Assembly: GCA_030431255.1 (NCBI GenBank)
Contig: JAUIJL010000012.1
Location: 62,001 to 126,000 of the forward strand
Length of the DNA stretch: 64,000 nucleotides
Direction: 5' to 3'
From: Thermoanaerobaculia bacterium
GTDB lineage: Bacteria; Acidobacteriota; Thermoanaerobaculia; Multivoradales; J023
Below the pieces are notes generated by a model that was given only the letters and a program-made list of their open reading frames with translations, was not told the DNA's origin and did not search any database. This document shows positions 51,518-61,663 of this stretch, piece after piece (the first letter of the stretch is position 1; every line of letters starts with the position of its first letter). A program made the position numbers and the translations under genes.

Positions 51518-53320
51518 ATGTCCCAAGCCCATGATCTGCCCGTCGACCTCGAAAAGGTCAGCGCCCTCGCCCGCGAGCTCGCGGACATCGACATGGTGCA
51601 AGAGGCTGCCCACCTATTTGAGATGGCGCTTCGGTTGGATCCCCACAATCGGGGCATTCAGCTCGGCTTGGCCAAGATCCGCAATCGCCTCAAACACGAA
51701 GCGGGAGCCCAGCAAAAAAACGCTGAGTCGGCGCTCCGTGAGAAGCTGCGGCGAAATGCCATCGACGCATGCCACTTCGCCGGCTTAGGCGCCTTGTATC
51801 GCGATCGAAAAAACAAAAAGCTGGCCCAAGAATGCGTCGAGATCGCCTTGGAAAAGGAGTCGATCCATCCTCAGGCCCACTTGCTCCAAGGCCGCATTCT
51901 TTTCGAGGAGAAAGACTACGACGGAGCCCGGACCGCCCTGCGAGCCGCGTATCGATTCAACCCGTTCGACCGGTCGATCGCCGAGCTTCTCGGACGGGTC
52001 GAGCGGGAAAGGGAGCATTATCTCGAAGCGCTCGAGGCCACCATCGACGCCTTTCTCCTGCTGCCCGAGGAAGAGCACGAGGACGGGCGGGTCTTAAAGG
52101 AACGCATCCGCGAGCTCAAAAAACTGCTCGACTACAGCGGTGATCAAATCGTCGACATCTTTCACCAGCGCCAAGAGAAGCTGCAAACGGACTTCGATCG
52201 GTTGGAGCTCCAGCGGGAACGCTATCTGAACGAGAAGGCCTCTGGCGTCTCTCCGTCGACCGCCGACGAAGCCGAGAGCGGTCGCATCGTCTTGGCGGTT
52301 CGCCTCCGCCAATTCGATATTTGGAAGCGGCTCAACGACGAGCACGTCTTTCAGATCACCCGAGTGGTTTTTCAAGAGCAATTCCCCGCCGAGACGGTGC
52401 TGTTCAAGCAAGGGGATTCGAGCTACGACCTCTACCTGATCGAAGAGGGCGAGGTGATCATCCGTCGCCCGACCCACTACGGCAATTTCGAGCTGGCGCG
52501 TCTCGGCCCCGGGGCGCTGATGGGCGAGATCAGCTTCATTTCCAGAGTCGAGCGATCCGCCGACGGCATCACCGCTGCCGACACCAAGATTGTGCGCATC
52601 GACGCCAACGGCCTCGACTCTTTGATCGAGGAACGGCCCGACCTCGGGGTCAAGATCTACATGAGCTTTTGGCAGGGCTTGGCCCTCAAGCTGCGGGGCT
52701 CCAACGAGCAGCTGCGGACCTTCTTCGATACCCAAGAGGACTCGAAGAAGCTCGACGAGCTTCGTCAGGCGGCCCAGGGTGATCAAATCGACGGTGCCTC
52801 GTCCGACACCATGGAGGTGCTTCAAGAGCAGGGCCTGAGCGGAGCGGAGCTGCAAACCTTGGCGGATTTCTCCAACGTCAAACGGTATCCCGGCGGCACC
52901 TTTCTCTTCCACGAGGGGGACCCCGGCACCGAGATGTACGTGGTGTTGGAGGGCAAAGTGATGATCAGCAAATTTATTCCCGGCGGCGGCGAGGAGGCTC
53001 TCGCCATTCTCGAGCGGGGCGATTTCTTCGGGGAAATGGCGTTGATCGACAACGCCCCTCGCTCGGCGGACGCCAAGGCCTTCCAAGGCCCGGCCACGGT
53101 CGTGGCCTTTGATCAGCAGACATTGCGGGAAGTGGAAATGTCCGATCCGAAAGCCTCGGTCGACTTCATCCGCCTGCTTTGCCAGCTGATGTGCCAGCGG
53201 CTGCGGGAGATCGATGAAAAAGTCACCTCGTGGCGCATCATGTCCGGTCAACGACCGGACGAAGACGGCAAGCACCAAGAAACCAGCTTCGAATTCCCAC
53301 CGGCGTTGGCCGAAGCCTGA
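51518..53320 (+). CDS. TPR protein with two cyclic-nucleotide-binding domains
   Basis: A 600-residue soluble protein. N-terminal TPR-like helices about 1-190 (DMVQEAAHLFEMALRLDPHN, ACHFAGLGALYRDRKNKKLA, DYDGARTALRAAYRFNPFDR), a coiled linker, then two cNMP domains at about 280-395 (VLFKQGDSSYDLYLIEEGEV, LGPGALMGEISFISRVERSA) and about 455-575 (FLFHEGDPGTEMYVVLEGKV, LERGDFFGEMALIDNAPRSA). The second has the phosphate-binding cassette GEMAL-x5-PRSA, the first GEISF-x6-RSA. No DNA-binding or kinase domain. ATG 51518 is the likely start; the RBS is weak. Divergent from the glycolytic fusion, 216 bp apart. Confidence 0.88.
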   Translation: MSQAHDLPVDLEKVSALARELADIDMVQEAAHLFEMALRLDPHNRGIQLGLAKIRNRLKHEAGAQQKNAESALREKLRRNAIDACHFAGLGALYRDRKNKKLAQECVEIALEKESIHPQAHLLQGRILFEEKDYDGARTALRAAYRFNPFDRSIAELLGRVEREREHYLEALEATIDAFLLLPEEEHEDGRVLKERIRELKKLLDYSGDQIVDIFHQRQEKLQTDFDRLELQRERYLNEKASGVSPSTADEAESGRIVLAVRLRQFDIWKRLNDEHVFQITRVVFQEQFPAETVLFKQGDSSYDLYLIEEGEVIIRRPTHYGNFELARLGPGALMGEISFISRVERSADGITAADTKIVRIDANGLDSLIEERPDLGVKIYMSFWQGLALKLRGSNEQLRTFFDTQEDSKKLDELRQAAQGDQIDGASSDTMEVLQEQGLSGAELQTLADFSNVKRYPGGTFLFHEGDPGTEMYVVLEGKVMISKFIPGGGEEALAILERGDFFGEMALIDNAPRSADAKAFQGPATVVAFDQQTLREVEMSDPKASVDFIRLLCQLMCQRLREIDEKVTSWRIMSGQRPDEDGKHQETSFEFPPALAEA

Positions 53321-53504
53321 GCCGGCTTCCCATCCTGAGGTTGGAGCCGTTTAGACCCGGCCGGCCGTTTGGATTTATTGCCTCCCCTCCGTAACTTACA
53401 GCTGGTCCCGTCGTATCTCTATTTGAACCCGCTCAAGAGGCGGCCTGCCACCCATCTACTGTGCTCACCGGCGCCTTGCTCCGGTCTTCCTGAAGGATCG
53501 ATTC

Positions 53505-54698
53505 ATGCGTAACGATTCCGCCGCATCCCGTCATGCCAACGGTTGCTTTCCTCCCGGCGACGCTGCTCCCGGTCGGAAACCGGCGCCGGCCCATATTCTG
53601 CTGCTCCTGTTGACGATTCTCCTTGCTTTGGCCTCGATCGGCTGCGAGCAAATCGAAGCTTCGATCGACCAGTGGAAGGAAGAAGACAAAAAGGTCGAAA
53701 AGAATCCCGACGACGATCTCGTTCCCGTCGAGGTGGCGTCCTTGGAGGCTGGACCGATCGAATCCGTGCTTCGCTTCTCCACCAACCTGGAAGCGGAGAG
53801 CGAGGTGCAAGTTTTCTCCCAATCCTCCCGTCTGGTCACCCAGCTCTTGGTGGAAGAGGGCAAGCGGGTCCAGCAGGGGCAAGTGCTGCTCCGACTGCAA
53901 GACGACGAGCAGAAAAGTGCTCTGGCTCGCATCGAAAGCCAGTTGGAAAAAGCCCAGAGAGAGTTGACCCGACAAAAGAATCTCTTCGCCAAGGAGCTGA
54001 TCCCCGAGCAGACCTACAACGACAAGGTCTATGAGGTGGAGCAGCTGGAGCTACAGCTCGACGATGCCCGCCGCGAGCTCTCCTACACGGAGGTGAAGGC
54101 GCCCTTCGCCGGCACCGTGACCCAGAGAATGGTCAACCTGGGCGACAACATTAAGATCAACCAACACCTCTTCGATTTGGTGGACTTCGACACCATCGTC
54201 GCCCGCATCTTCGTGCCGGAAAAAGACCTCCCTCGCTTGCACGTCGGCCAATCCGCCCGCTTGCGCTCGGAGTCCCTCGATGGGGTCCGCGAAGGCACGG
54301 TCCTGCGCATTGCCCCGGTGGTCGACCCAAGGAGCGGCACGGTCAAGGTCACCGTCGGCATTCCTCGTAACCAGGGCATGTTGCCGGGTCAATACGTGGA
54401 GGTGGAGCTGGTGGTGGAGCGCAAAGAAGAAGCGCTTCTGGTGCCGAAACGGGCTCTGATCTACGACGACACGTCCATTTTCGTTTACCGGCTCCGCGAC
54501 GACCTGACCGTCGAGCGCCTGCTGGTAGAAGCCGAGGTGGAAGATCAACGCCATATCGAGCCCCGTGGCTCCGAAGGCGGTCTCCAGGTGGGCGATCGGG
54601 TCGTGGTGGCCGGCCAAGCCGGTTTGAAGGACGGCAACAAGGTGCGGTTGGCGGAAACCGATCGCGACCTCACGAGCCCGACGGAGGGCGCGCTGTGA
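53505..54698 (+). CDS. RND efflux periplasmic adaptor (membrane-fusion protein)
   Basis: A 397-residue adaptor. Leader with lipobox-like end (TILLALASIGC), then lipoyl/hairpin segments (VTQLLVEEGKRVQQGQVLLR, ELSYTEVKAPFAGTVTQRMV), beta-barrel (FVPEKDLPRLHVGQSARLRS) and membrane-proximal domain. GAAGGA lies 7 nt upstream of the ATG. It joins the RND pump to an outer-membrane channel, not encoded here. Overlaps the first permease gene by 4 nt. Confidence 0.9.
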   Translation: MRNDSAASRHANGCFPPGDAAPGRKPAPAHILLLLLTILLALASIGCEQIEASIDQWKEEDKKVEKNPDDDLVPVEVASLEAGPIESVLRFSTNLEAESEVQVFSQSSRLVTQLLVEEGKRVQQGQVLLRLQDDEQKSALARIESQLEKAQRELTRQKNLFAKELIPEQTYNDKVYEVEQLELQLDDARRELSYTEVKAPFAGTVTQRMVNLGDNIKINQHLFDLVDFDTIVARIFVPEKDLPRLHVGQSARLRSESLDGVREGTVLRIAPVVDPRSGTVKVTVGIPRNQGMLPGQYVEVELVVERKEEALLVPKRALIYDDTSIFVYRLRDDLTVERLLVEAEVEDQRHIEPRGSEGGLQVGDRVVVAGQAGLKDGNKVRLAETDRDLTSPTEGAL

Positions 54699-57600
54699 GC
54701 CGTTCGTCCGACTTGCCGCCCGAAGAGCCGGCGTCCGAGAAGGAAACCTCCGAAGACCTGAATTCCGAAACAGAGATCGAAGCCGAGGAGGCGGCTCCGC
54801 GAGCTCGGGAGTCGAGCTTCTCTACCAGCCGCCCGGTCGCCGTGCTCATGGTCTTCCTGGCCGCCGTGGTCTTCGGTTTCTTCTCCTACGGCCGACTGCC
54901 GGTCACTTTGATGCCCGAGCTGAGCTACCCCACCCTGACGGTGCGCACGGAATATCCCGGCGCGGCGCCCGAGGAGGTGGAGAACGACATCAGCCGACCG
55001 ATCGAAAACGCCCTCGGTGTGGTCGGCGGCTTGACCCGCATCTCGTCCGTCAGCCGGGCCGGCGTTTCGGACGTGGTGTTGGAGCTGAGCTGGGATACGG
55101 ACATGTCCGACGCCTTGCAGGACACCCTGGAAAAGCTCGACCTCGTCTTCTTGCCCAACGAGGCCGAGCGTCCGCTGATCCTGCGCTTCGACCCTTCCCT
55201 CGACCCGGTGATGGAGCTGTCTCTTTCCGGCAAAGGTGAGGCCTACCAAGGTGAGGACGGCCTGCGTCGATTGCGTCGCATCTCCGAGCTGCAAGTCCGG
55301 CGCGCCCTCGAGCCGATCAAGGGTGTGGCCGCGGTTCGTCTGCGCGGTGGCTTGGAAGAAGAGATCCACGTGCTGGTGGACGAGGAGCAGCTCCGGCGAA
55401 CCGGGCTTTCCGTCACCCAGGTGATCAACCGCTTGCGCCAGGAAAACGTCAACGTGGCGGGCGGCACCATCAAAGAAGGGCGTACCGAGTATATGGTGCG
55501 CACCCTGAATGAGTTCCAAACCCTCGATCAGATGCGGGAGGTGGTGATCGCGCGCATCGAAGGCCGCGACGTGCGCCTCCAGGATTTGGCGACCGTGGTG
55601 GTCGGCCACAAAGAGCGGGAAATCATGACCCGCACCGGCGGCGGCGAGAGCGTTCAGATCGACATCTACAAAGAAGCCGACGCCAATATGGTGGCGATGG
55701 CCAAACGGGTGCGCGACCGCTTGGGCGAATTCGATCCTGTGGAATTCGAAAAGGAGCGACAGGGCGGCGAGCCGAAGAAGAAAAAACGCGGATTCGGCGG
55801 GCGTCCCGAGGGTGAAGGCTTCGGCCCCAAAAAAGAAGGCCTCACCGAGCAACTCTACAAATCGGAAGGCTCATTGCTCGAGGTGGTCGCAGATCGTTCC
55901 CTATTCATCGACAGCTCGATCAAAGAAGTCCGCTCGACGGCCATCTTCGGCGGCCTGCTGGCGGTCGTCGTGCTCTTCCTCTTCCTGCGCAACGCCAAGT
56001 CCACCGGCATCATCGCGGTCGCGATCCCCATTTCCCTGTTGGTGACTTTCGCGCCCCTCAACATGCTCGGCGTGTCCCTGAACATCATGTCGTTGGGTGG
56101 CTTGGCCCTCGGCATCGGCATGTTGGTGGACTCGTCGATCGTGGTGTTGGAGTCAATCTTCCGTTGTCGCGAGGAAGGGGACGATCCCATGACCGCGGCG
56201 GTGCGGGGCACCCGGGAGGTGCGCGGCGCGGTGGTCGCCTCCACCTTGACCTCGATCGCGGTCTTTTTCCCCATGGTCTTCGTCGAGGGGGTGGCCGGCC
56301 AAGCGTTCGGCGATCTCGGTCTGGCGGTGGTGATTTCGTTGCTGGCTTCCCTGGTGGTGGCCGTGAGCTTTATCCCGATGCTCGCCAGCCGCCGAGCTTC
56401 CGTCAGCTCGGGTCTGGGCCGCGGCTCCCTGCCGTCGTTCCGGGATCTGAAATTGAGCGAGGACTTTCAAACCCTTCGTGAATGGCGATCGGAACGTGGC
56501 GCCGCCCGTTTCCTGCCTTGGCTGGCCGCGTGGATCTACCTCTGCCTGCGGTCCCTCCTGGTGCTCACCGTCTTCCCGATCCTCTGGCTGCTGGCCGCCG
56601 TCACCTGGCTGTTGATCCAGCTCGGACGCCGGGGGCTCAGCGTCCTGCTTCGGGTGCTCAAACCCCTGGCCGCCCTGCCGTTGGCTTTGGCGTCCGGTTT
56701 GCTGAGCTTCTCCGAAGACCGCTACCCACGGTTGTTGCGGTGGTCCTTGCGCAGCCCGGCCCTGGTCTGCCTGATCACCGTCGGCCTCTTCGGGGCGGTG
56801 ATTTGGCTCGGCCTGGGTCTCGATTCCGAGCTCTTGCCCGAGGTGCATCAAGGTGAGCTCACCGTGGAGGTGGCCCTGCCCGTGGGCACGCCCTTGGAGC
56901 AAACCAACGAGATTCTGGCGCCGATCGAAGCGGCCATTCTTTCCGAGGAAACCCAAATCGAGAATCTCCTGGTGACCGTGGGTTACGACGCCGCCAACTC
57001 CCAGCGCAGCGACGAGGGCGAGCACACCGCTCGATTCAAGGTGCTGCTACCGAGCTCGGATCCGGCGGTGGAGCAGCGGGTGGTCGATCGCCTGCGCAAA
57101 CGATTCCGCGAGGTCCCCGATCTCGACGCCCGCGTGGTGCGTCCCGTGCTCTTCAGCTTCCGCACCCCGATCGAGGTGGAGGTTCATGGGGACGACCTGG
57201 CCGAGCTCGAAGCATGGTCCAATCGGGCCCGGGACTTGATGAGCCAGATGCCCGAGCTGGCGGACGTGGAGTCCACCTTGCGTTCCGGCTCGCCGGAGAT
57301 GCAGATCGTCTACGACCGCAACCAGCTGGCCCGCTACAACCTCGACATCGCCACGGTCGCGTCCCTGGTGCGGGATTCCGTCAAAGGCTTTGAAGCCACC
57401 CGCTATAACCTCATCGACCGTCGCATTCCGATCATCGTTCGCTATCGAGAGGACGACCGGGCGACCGTCGACGACGTGCGGCGGATTGAGATCAATCCCG
57501 GCTCGAGCCGGCCGATCCCGCTGGAGGCGGTGGCCAAGGTCGAGCTCGGCGAAGGTCCCAGCGAGGTGCGCAGAATCGACGGCCGACGTGTGGCCTTGAT

Positions 57601-58354
57601 CCGCGCCAACCTGGCCGACGGCTCCTTGGGCGCCGCGGTGGCCGGCATCGAGTCCAAGCTCCAAGAGCTGCCCTGGCCGGCCGACATGGCCTTCTACCTG
57701 ACCGGCCAGAATCAAGAGTGGGAACGCAGCCAAAAAAGTCTGCTCTTGGCCTTGGGCCTGTCGATCTTCTTGGTCTACGTGATCATGGCGGCGCAATTCG
57801 AATCCCTCTTGCACCCGCTGGTGATCATGTTCACCATTCCCTTGGCGTTCCTCGGCACCTTCCTGGGCCTGCACTTGCTGAGCATCAACCTCTCGATTGT
57901 GGTGTTCCTCGGCATGATCATGCTCGCCGGTATCGTGGTCAACAACGCCATCGTCATGGTCGACTACACCAACACCCTCAAACGCCGGGGCATGCCGAGG
58001 GAAGAAGCGGTGATCACCGCCGGCACCGTGCGCCTTCGACCGATTCTGATGACCACCGCCACCACCGCTTTGGGCCTTTTGCCCATGGCCATGGGCCTGG
58101 GGGACGGCGCCGAGATCCGCCGTCCCATGGCGATCGCAGTGATCAGCGGCCTGATCATCGCCACCGGCTTGACCCTGCTGATCATCCCGACCATCTACTC
58201 GCTGGTGGATCGTTTCCAATCCGCCCTGCTCGGGCGCTCCGAGTCCTCCGAGCCGGCCGACACGGAGTCGGACACAGTCGAAGGGGCCGAGCCGTCACGG
58301 TCACCCCGAGTCGAAGGCCCGATGCCCGATCTCCAGGATCATCCTGCTACATAG
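54695..58354 (+). CDS. RND-family efflux permease with long inserts
   Basis: A 1219-residue pump of the HAE1/AcrB superfamily, starting at GTG 54695 within the adaptor's last codon. Twelve core helices, with the TM4 motif GGLALGIGMLVDSSIVVLES. It is about 180 residues longer than usual. One Lys/Gly-rich insert occurs near residue 355-385 (KKKKRGFGGRPEGEGFGPKK). A second long insert between TM6 and TM7 (about 570-690) contains three hydrophobic segments such as SLLVLTVFPILWLLAAVTWL. The C-terminal tail is acidic. It exports drugs or lipids using the proton gradient, inferred from family. Confidence 0.9.
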   Translation: MSRSSDLPPEEPASEKETSEDLNSETEIEAEEAAPRARESSFSTSRPVAVLMVFLAAVVFGFFSYGRLPVTLMPELSYPTLTVRTEYPGAAPEEVENDISRPIENALGVVGGLTRISSVSRAGVSDVVLELSWDTDMSDALQDTLEKLDLVFLPNEAERPLILRFDPSLDPVMELSLSGKGEAYQGEDGLRRLRRISELQVRRALEPIKGVAAVRLRGGLEEEIHVLVDEEQLRRTGLSVTQVINRLRQENVNVAGGTIKEGRTEYMVRTLNEFQTLDQMREVVIARIEGRDVRLQDLATVVVGHKEREIMTRTGGGESVQIDIYKEADANMVAMAKRVRDRLGEFDPVEFEKERQGGEPKKKKRGFGGRPEGEGFGPKKEGLTEQLYKSEGSLLEVVADRSLFIDSSIKEVRSTAIFGGLLAVVVLFLFLRNAKSTGIIAVAIPISLLVTFAPLNMLGVSLNIMSLGGLALGIGMLVDSSIVVLESIFRCREEGDDPMTAAVRGTREVRGAVVASTLTSIAVFFPMVFVEGVAGQAFGDLGLAVVISLLASLVVAVSFIPMLASRRASVSSGLGRGSLPSFRDLKLSEDFQTLREWRSERGAARFLPWLAAWIYLCLRSLLVLTVFPILWLLAAVTWLLIQLGRRGLSVLLRVLKPLAALPLALASGLLSFSEDRYPRLLRWSLRSPALVCLITVGLFGAVIWLGLGLDSELLPEVHQGELTVEVALPVGTPLEQTNEILAPIEAAILSEETQIENLLVTVGYDAANSQRSDEGEHTARFKVLLPSSDPAVEQRVVDRLRKRFREVPDLDARVVRPVLFSFRTPIEVEVHGDDLAELEAWSNRARDLMSQMPELADVESTLRSGSPEMQIVYDRNQLARYNLDIATVASLVRDSVKGFEATRYNLIDRRIPIIVRYREDDRATVDDVRRIEINPGSSRPIPLEAVAKVELGEGPSEVRRIDGRRVALIRANLADGSLGAAVAGIESKLQELPWPADMAFYLTGQNQEWERSQKSLLLALGLSIFLVYVIMAAQFESLLHPLVIMFTIPLAFLGTFLGLHLLSINLSIVVFLGMIMLAGIVVNNAIVMVDYTNTLKRRGMPREEAVITAGTVRLRPILMTTATTALGLLPMAMGLGDGAEIRRPMAIAVISGLIIATGLTLLIIPTIYSLVDRFQSALLGRSESSEPADTESDTVEGAEPSRSPRVEGPMPDLQDHPAT

Positions 58355-58364
58355 GACCCGTGAT

Positions 58365-58428
58365 TTGAAACAGGTGGTATTTGAAAGCAGGTGGTTTTTG
58401 AAACAGTGGTTTTTGGAACCGGTGCACG
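58365..58428. repeat. Degenerate 16-bp tandem repeat between the RND genes
   Basis: TTGAAACAGGTGGT-like units start at 58365, 58381, 58398 and 58413. It fills the 95-bp gap between the two permease genes, just before the GAAGGAG ribosome site of the second. Confidence 0.65.
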
Positions 58429-58449
58429 GCTTCCATCGAAGGAGCTCCC

Positions 58450-61400
58450 ATGAGCGCTGAAAATCCGACCCCATCGCGAAGCGAATCCGTTCTGCCCCGC
58501 TTCTCCCTCGACCGTCGGGTCACCGTCTTGGTGTTGCTGGCGACTTGCCTGGTGATCGGCACCATCGCTACCTTCGGCATTCCCCTCGAGCTGATCCCCC
58601 GCGGATTCGATGCGCCGCACCTCTCCGTGCGTGGCAATTGGCGGGACGCGCCGGCCCAAGAGGTGCTCGACAAGCTGACCCTGCCCATGGAGGAAGAGCT
58701 GTCCACGGTGCCGGGTCTTCAGAATCTTTATTCGTTCTCGGGCACGGGTTTCTCGCGCATCACCCTGACGTTCAAGAGCGGGGTCGACATGGACGTCGCC
58801 TACCGCGAAATTCGCGACCGGATCGAACGGGCCAAGGTCCGCATGCCCGACGACATCGATCGGGTAGAGATCCGCAAAGCCAGCGAGAGCGACATTCCGG
58901 TATTCGCCTTCGGCATCACCACTGAGCCGGGCCTGACGGATTCCTACAATTTGATCCAGAACGAGATCATCAAACCCATCCAACGGGTGGACGGGGTCGC
59001 GGGCATCTCGGTCCAGGGATTGGTGGAAAAAGAGGTGCTGATCGAGCTCGATCGCGAGCGCACCGAAGCGGCAGGTCTCAATATTTACGAGCTGGGGCTG
59101 GCCCTGAGCAGCGACAACTTCACCATGGCCAGCGGTCATGTGGAAGCCGGCGACAAGAAGCTGCTGCTACGATCCGTGGCCAAATATAAAGATCTGGACG
59201 AGATCAAAAACCGCATGATGAGCGCCAATGTGCGGCTCGGCGATATCGCCACCATCCGTTTCGCCGAACCCGATCGTCGCTTCTTCGCCCGCGCCAACTC
59301 GAAACCCGCTTACTTCGGCATCGTGCTCAAAGAGAGCGAGGCCAACGCCCTCGACGTCTCCGACCGCATCGCTGCGGCGATAGAAAAGATGCAGGACAAC
59401 CCGCGGCTGGAGCTGATCGGTATCGAGGTCTTTTTCAATCAGGGCGAGACCATCCGGGAGAGCCTGGGTATTTTGCTCGACTCCGGACGCATCGGCGCCT
59501 TTTTCGCCATCCTGGTGTTGTTCTTCTTCCTGCGTCGCTTCCGCATGACCGTGATCATCGCGTTGTCGATCCCTTTGTCGATCTTCATCGCGCTCACCGC
59601 CATGTACTTCTTCGGCGAGACCCTGAACATCATCTCCCTGCTCGGTCTGATGATCTCCGTCGGTCTATTGGTCGACAACTCGGTGGTGGTGGCGGAGAAC
59701 ATCTTTCGCCTGCATCAAAACGGCATGGACCGTCGGCAAGCGGCGATCCGCGGAGCCGGAGAGATTTCTTTGGCGATCGTCATGGCGACATTGACCACGG
59801 TGATCGTTTTTCTGCCGGTGTCGCTGGTCGAGGGCCAGGGCCAATTCTTCATGTTGCGCCTATCCATCCCGATCACCGTGTCGTTGATTGCTTCCCTATT
59901 CGTGGCGCTGATTTTCGTGCCCCTTTCGGTGTACCTCACCCTGCCCAACGGCGGCGGTGACAAGAAAAAGGCCCATCACCTCTTGGGTGATCACGCGCGC
60001 GGCGTGCTCCGGAGCGTTTACAACGCCAGCTTCGAACGGATCAATCACAGCTACAACCGCATGCTCGCGCTCTTCTTGCGCCGGCGTTTGGATTTGGTGA
60101 TGGTTTTGATGCTGGTGGTCGCCATCAGCAGCGCCGGACCGTTCAAGACCGTCAAAACGGGAGCGGTCCAAGAGGACGAGCGCGGCGGATTCGAGGTCGA
60201 TGTCGACCTTCCCCAGGCCACCACCCTGGAAGAGTCGACCGATCACTTCCGTCGGGTCGAGAAAATCGTCGAGAAAAAGAAAGACGAATGGGATCTTCAA
60301 ACCTATTTGATCGTCAATTGGCGCAACGGTGGCGAGGTCCAAGGTTGGTTTAAGACCCCCCGCACCAACGACATCACCGCCCGCGAGGTGGTGGAAGAGT
60401 TGGTGGAGCTGATGCCCGAGCGCGCGGGCACCGAGATCTACACCGGCCTCGACAACGAGGACGAAGGGGAGAAGACCGATCTCCAAACCTACAATCTCGT
60501 GGGCGAGGACCCGAAGGAGCTGGAGAAGCTGGCGGTCGAGCTGGAAGACCTCTTCGAAGGAGTCACCGGTGTGCTCGGAGTGAAACGGGCCGGCGACCGG
60601 CCCAACGACGAGATGGCCATTCAATTGGACCGCGAGCAAGCCCAACGCCTCGGCGTCAACCCCGAAGCCGTAGCCGGTGTGGTGCGCAACTCCATCGGCG
60701 GGCGGCTGCTGCCGAAGATCTACCGCGACGGTCGAGAGATTCCGGTCCGGGTGCGATATCAAGAAAAAGACCGCGAAAGCCTGGCCCAGCTCTACGATTT
60801 CCGAGTTCCCACCGCTTCGGGTGACGCCATCCCCCTGTCGAGCGTGACCACGGCCCAACGCCTGGACGCCCCCGGAAGAATCTGGCGAATCAACAAACAG
60901 GTCAGCCGCAGCATTACCCTGGAGCTCGAGGAGGGTCAGGAAGAAGCCACCCGAAAACGGCTCAAAACCCTGGTCGCCGGCATCGACCTTCCCGAAGGGG
61001 TTCGCTTCGGCAACCCGCGACGGGGCCTGGGTCAGCAGGATGAAGCGGAAGCCATGCTCTTTGCCGCCGGTCTTTCGGTGGTCTTCATCTACCTGCTGAT
61101 GGGATTCCTATTCGAGAGCTTCGTGTTGCCCCTATCGATCGTCACTACCATTCCGCTGGCGATTCTCGGCGTCTATTGGGCCCATTTCATCACCGGCCTG
61201 CAGGTCGATCCCCTGGGCATGGTGGGCATGGTCCTGTTGATCGGGGTGGTGGTCAACAACGGCATTGTGCTGGTGGACTACATCAACCGGCTGAGAGCTG
61301 ACGGTTACGACCGAACCAAAGCGGTGCTCAGCGCCGCGGACCGACGCTTCCGACCGATCATGATGACCGCCTTGACTACCATTTGCGGCATGATCCCGCT

Positions 61401-61635
61401 CTTGCTCGGCGGCACCTCTAGCATCGGATTGTCCTATAAGAGCTTCGGTGTCACCCTGATCGGCGGCATGACCGTCGCCACCCTGCTGACCCTCTTGGTG
61501 GTGCCGGTGACCTACTCCTTCTTCGACGATTTACGAAACGTCATGGGGCAATTTTTTGCCAGAGCCTTCGCAGGACGAAAGGGAACGACCGCAAAAATCT
61601 CCGGGGGATCCAGCCAAACCCAGGCCGAGGCTTAG
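58450..61635 (+). CDS. Second RND-family efflux permease
   Basis: A 1061-residue RND pump of normal length. Opening helix about 27-45 (VTVLVLLATCLVIGTIATFG), TM4 relay motif LMISVGLLVDNSVVVAENIF, and TM10-11 motif GVVVNNGIVLVDYINRLRAD. Sequence is diverged from the upstream permease, so it is not a recent duplicate. The two permeases may form a heteromeric pump like MdtBC, or use the one adaptor separately. The last codon is within a 14-bp repeat. Confidence 0.92.
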   Translation: MSAENPTPSRSESVLPRFSLDRRVTVLVLLATCLVIGTIATFGIPLELIPRGFDAPHLSVRGNWRDAPAQEVLDKLTLPMEEELSTVPGLQNLYSFSGTGFSRITLTFKSGVDMDVAYREIRDRIERAKVRMPDDIDRVEIRKASESDIPVFAFGITTEPGLTDSYNLIQNEIIKPIQRVDGVAGISVQGLVEKEVLIELDRERTEAAGLNIYELGLALSSDNFTMASGHVEAGDKKLLLRSVAKYKDLDEIKNRMMSANVRLGDIATIRFAEPDRRFFARANSKPAYFGIVLKESEANALDVSDRIAAAIEKMQDNPRLELIGIEVFFNQGETIRESLGILLDSGRIGAFFAILVLFFFLRRFRMTVIIALSIPLSIFIALTAMYFFGETLNIISLLGLMISVGLLVDNSVVVAENIFRLHQNGMDRRQAAIRGAGEISLAIVMATLTTVIVFLPVSLVEGQGQFFMLRLSIPITVSLIASLFVALIFVPLSVYLTLPNGGGDKKKAHHLLGDHARGVLRSVYNASFERINHSYNRMLALFLRRRLDLVMVLMLVVAISSAGPFKTVKTGAVQEDERGGFEVDVDLPQATTLEESTDHFRRVEKIVEKKKDEWDLQTYLIVNWRNGGEVQGWFKTPRTNDITAREVVEELVELMPERAGTEIYTGLDNEDEGEKTDLQTYNLVGEDPKELEKLAVELEDLFEGVTGVLGVKRAGDRPNDEMAIQLDREQAQRLGVNPEAVAGVVRNSIGGRLLPKIYRDGREIPVRVRYQEKDRESLAQLYDFRVPTASGDAIPLSSVTTAQRLDAPGRIWRINKQVSRSITLELEEGQEEATRKRLKTLVAGIDLPEGVRFGNPRRGLGQQDEAEAMLFAAGLSVVFIYLLMGFLFESFVLPLSIVTTIPLAILGVYWAHFITGLQVDPLGMVGMVLLIGVVVNNGIVLVDYINRLRADGYDRTKAVLSAADRRFRPIMMTALTTICGMIPLLLGGTSSIGLSYKSFGVTLIGGMTVATLLTLLVVPVTYSFFDDLRNVMGQFFARAFAGRKGTTAKISGGSSQTQAEA

Positions 61636-61663
61636 CCGGCGGCGCCTAGCCGGCAGCGCCTAA
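61633..61663. repeat. Double 14-bp repeat (TAGCCGGCGGCGCC) on two stop codons
   Basis: Units at 61633-61646 and 61647-61660 are followed by TAA. The RND gene's TAG is in the first unit; the next TAG and the TAA lie at +14 and +28, in the other two frames. CTA at 61660-61662 is the stop of the convergent gene. This unit resembles the reverse complement of the repeat at 36651. Confidence 0.85.
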
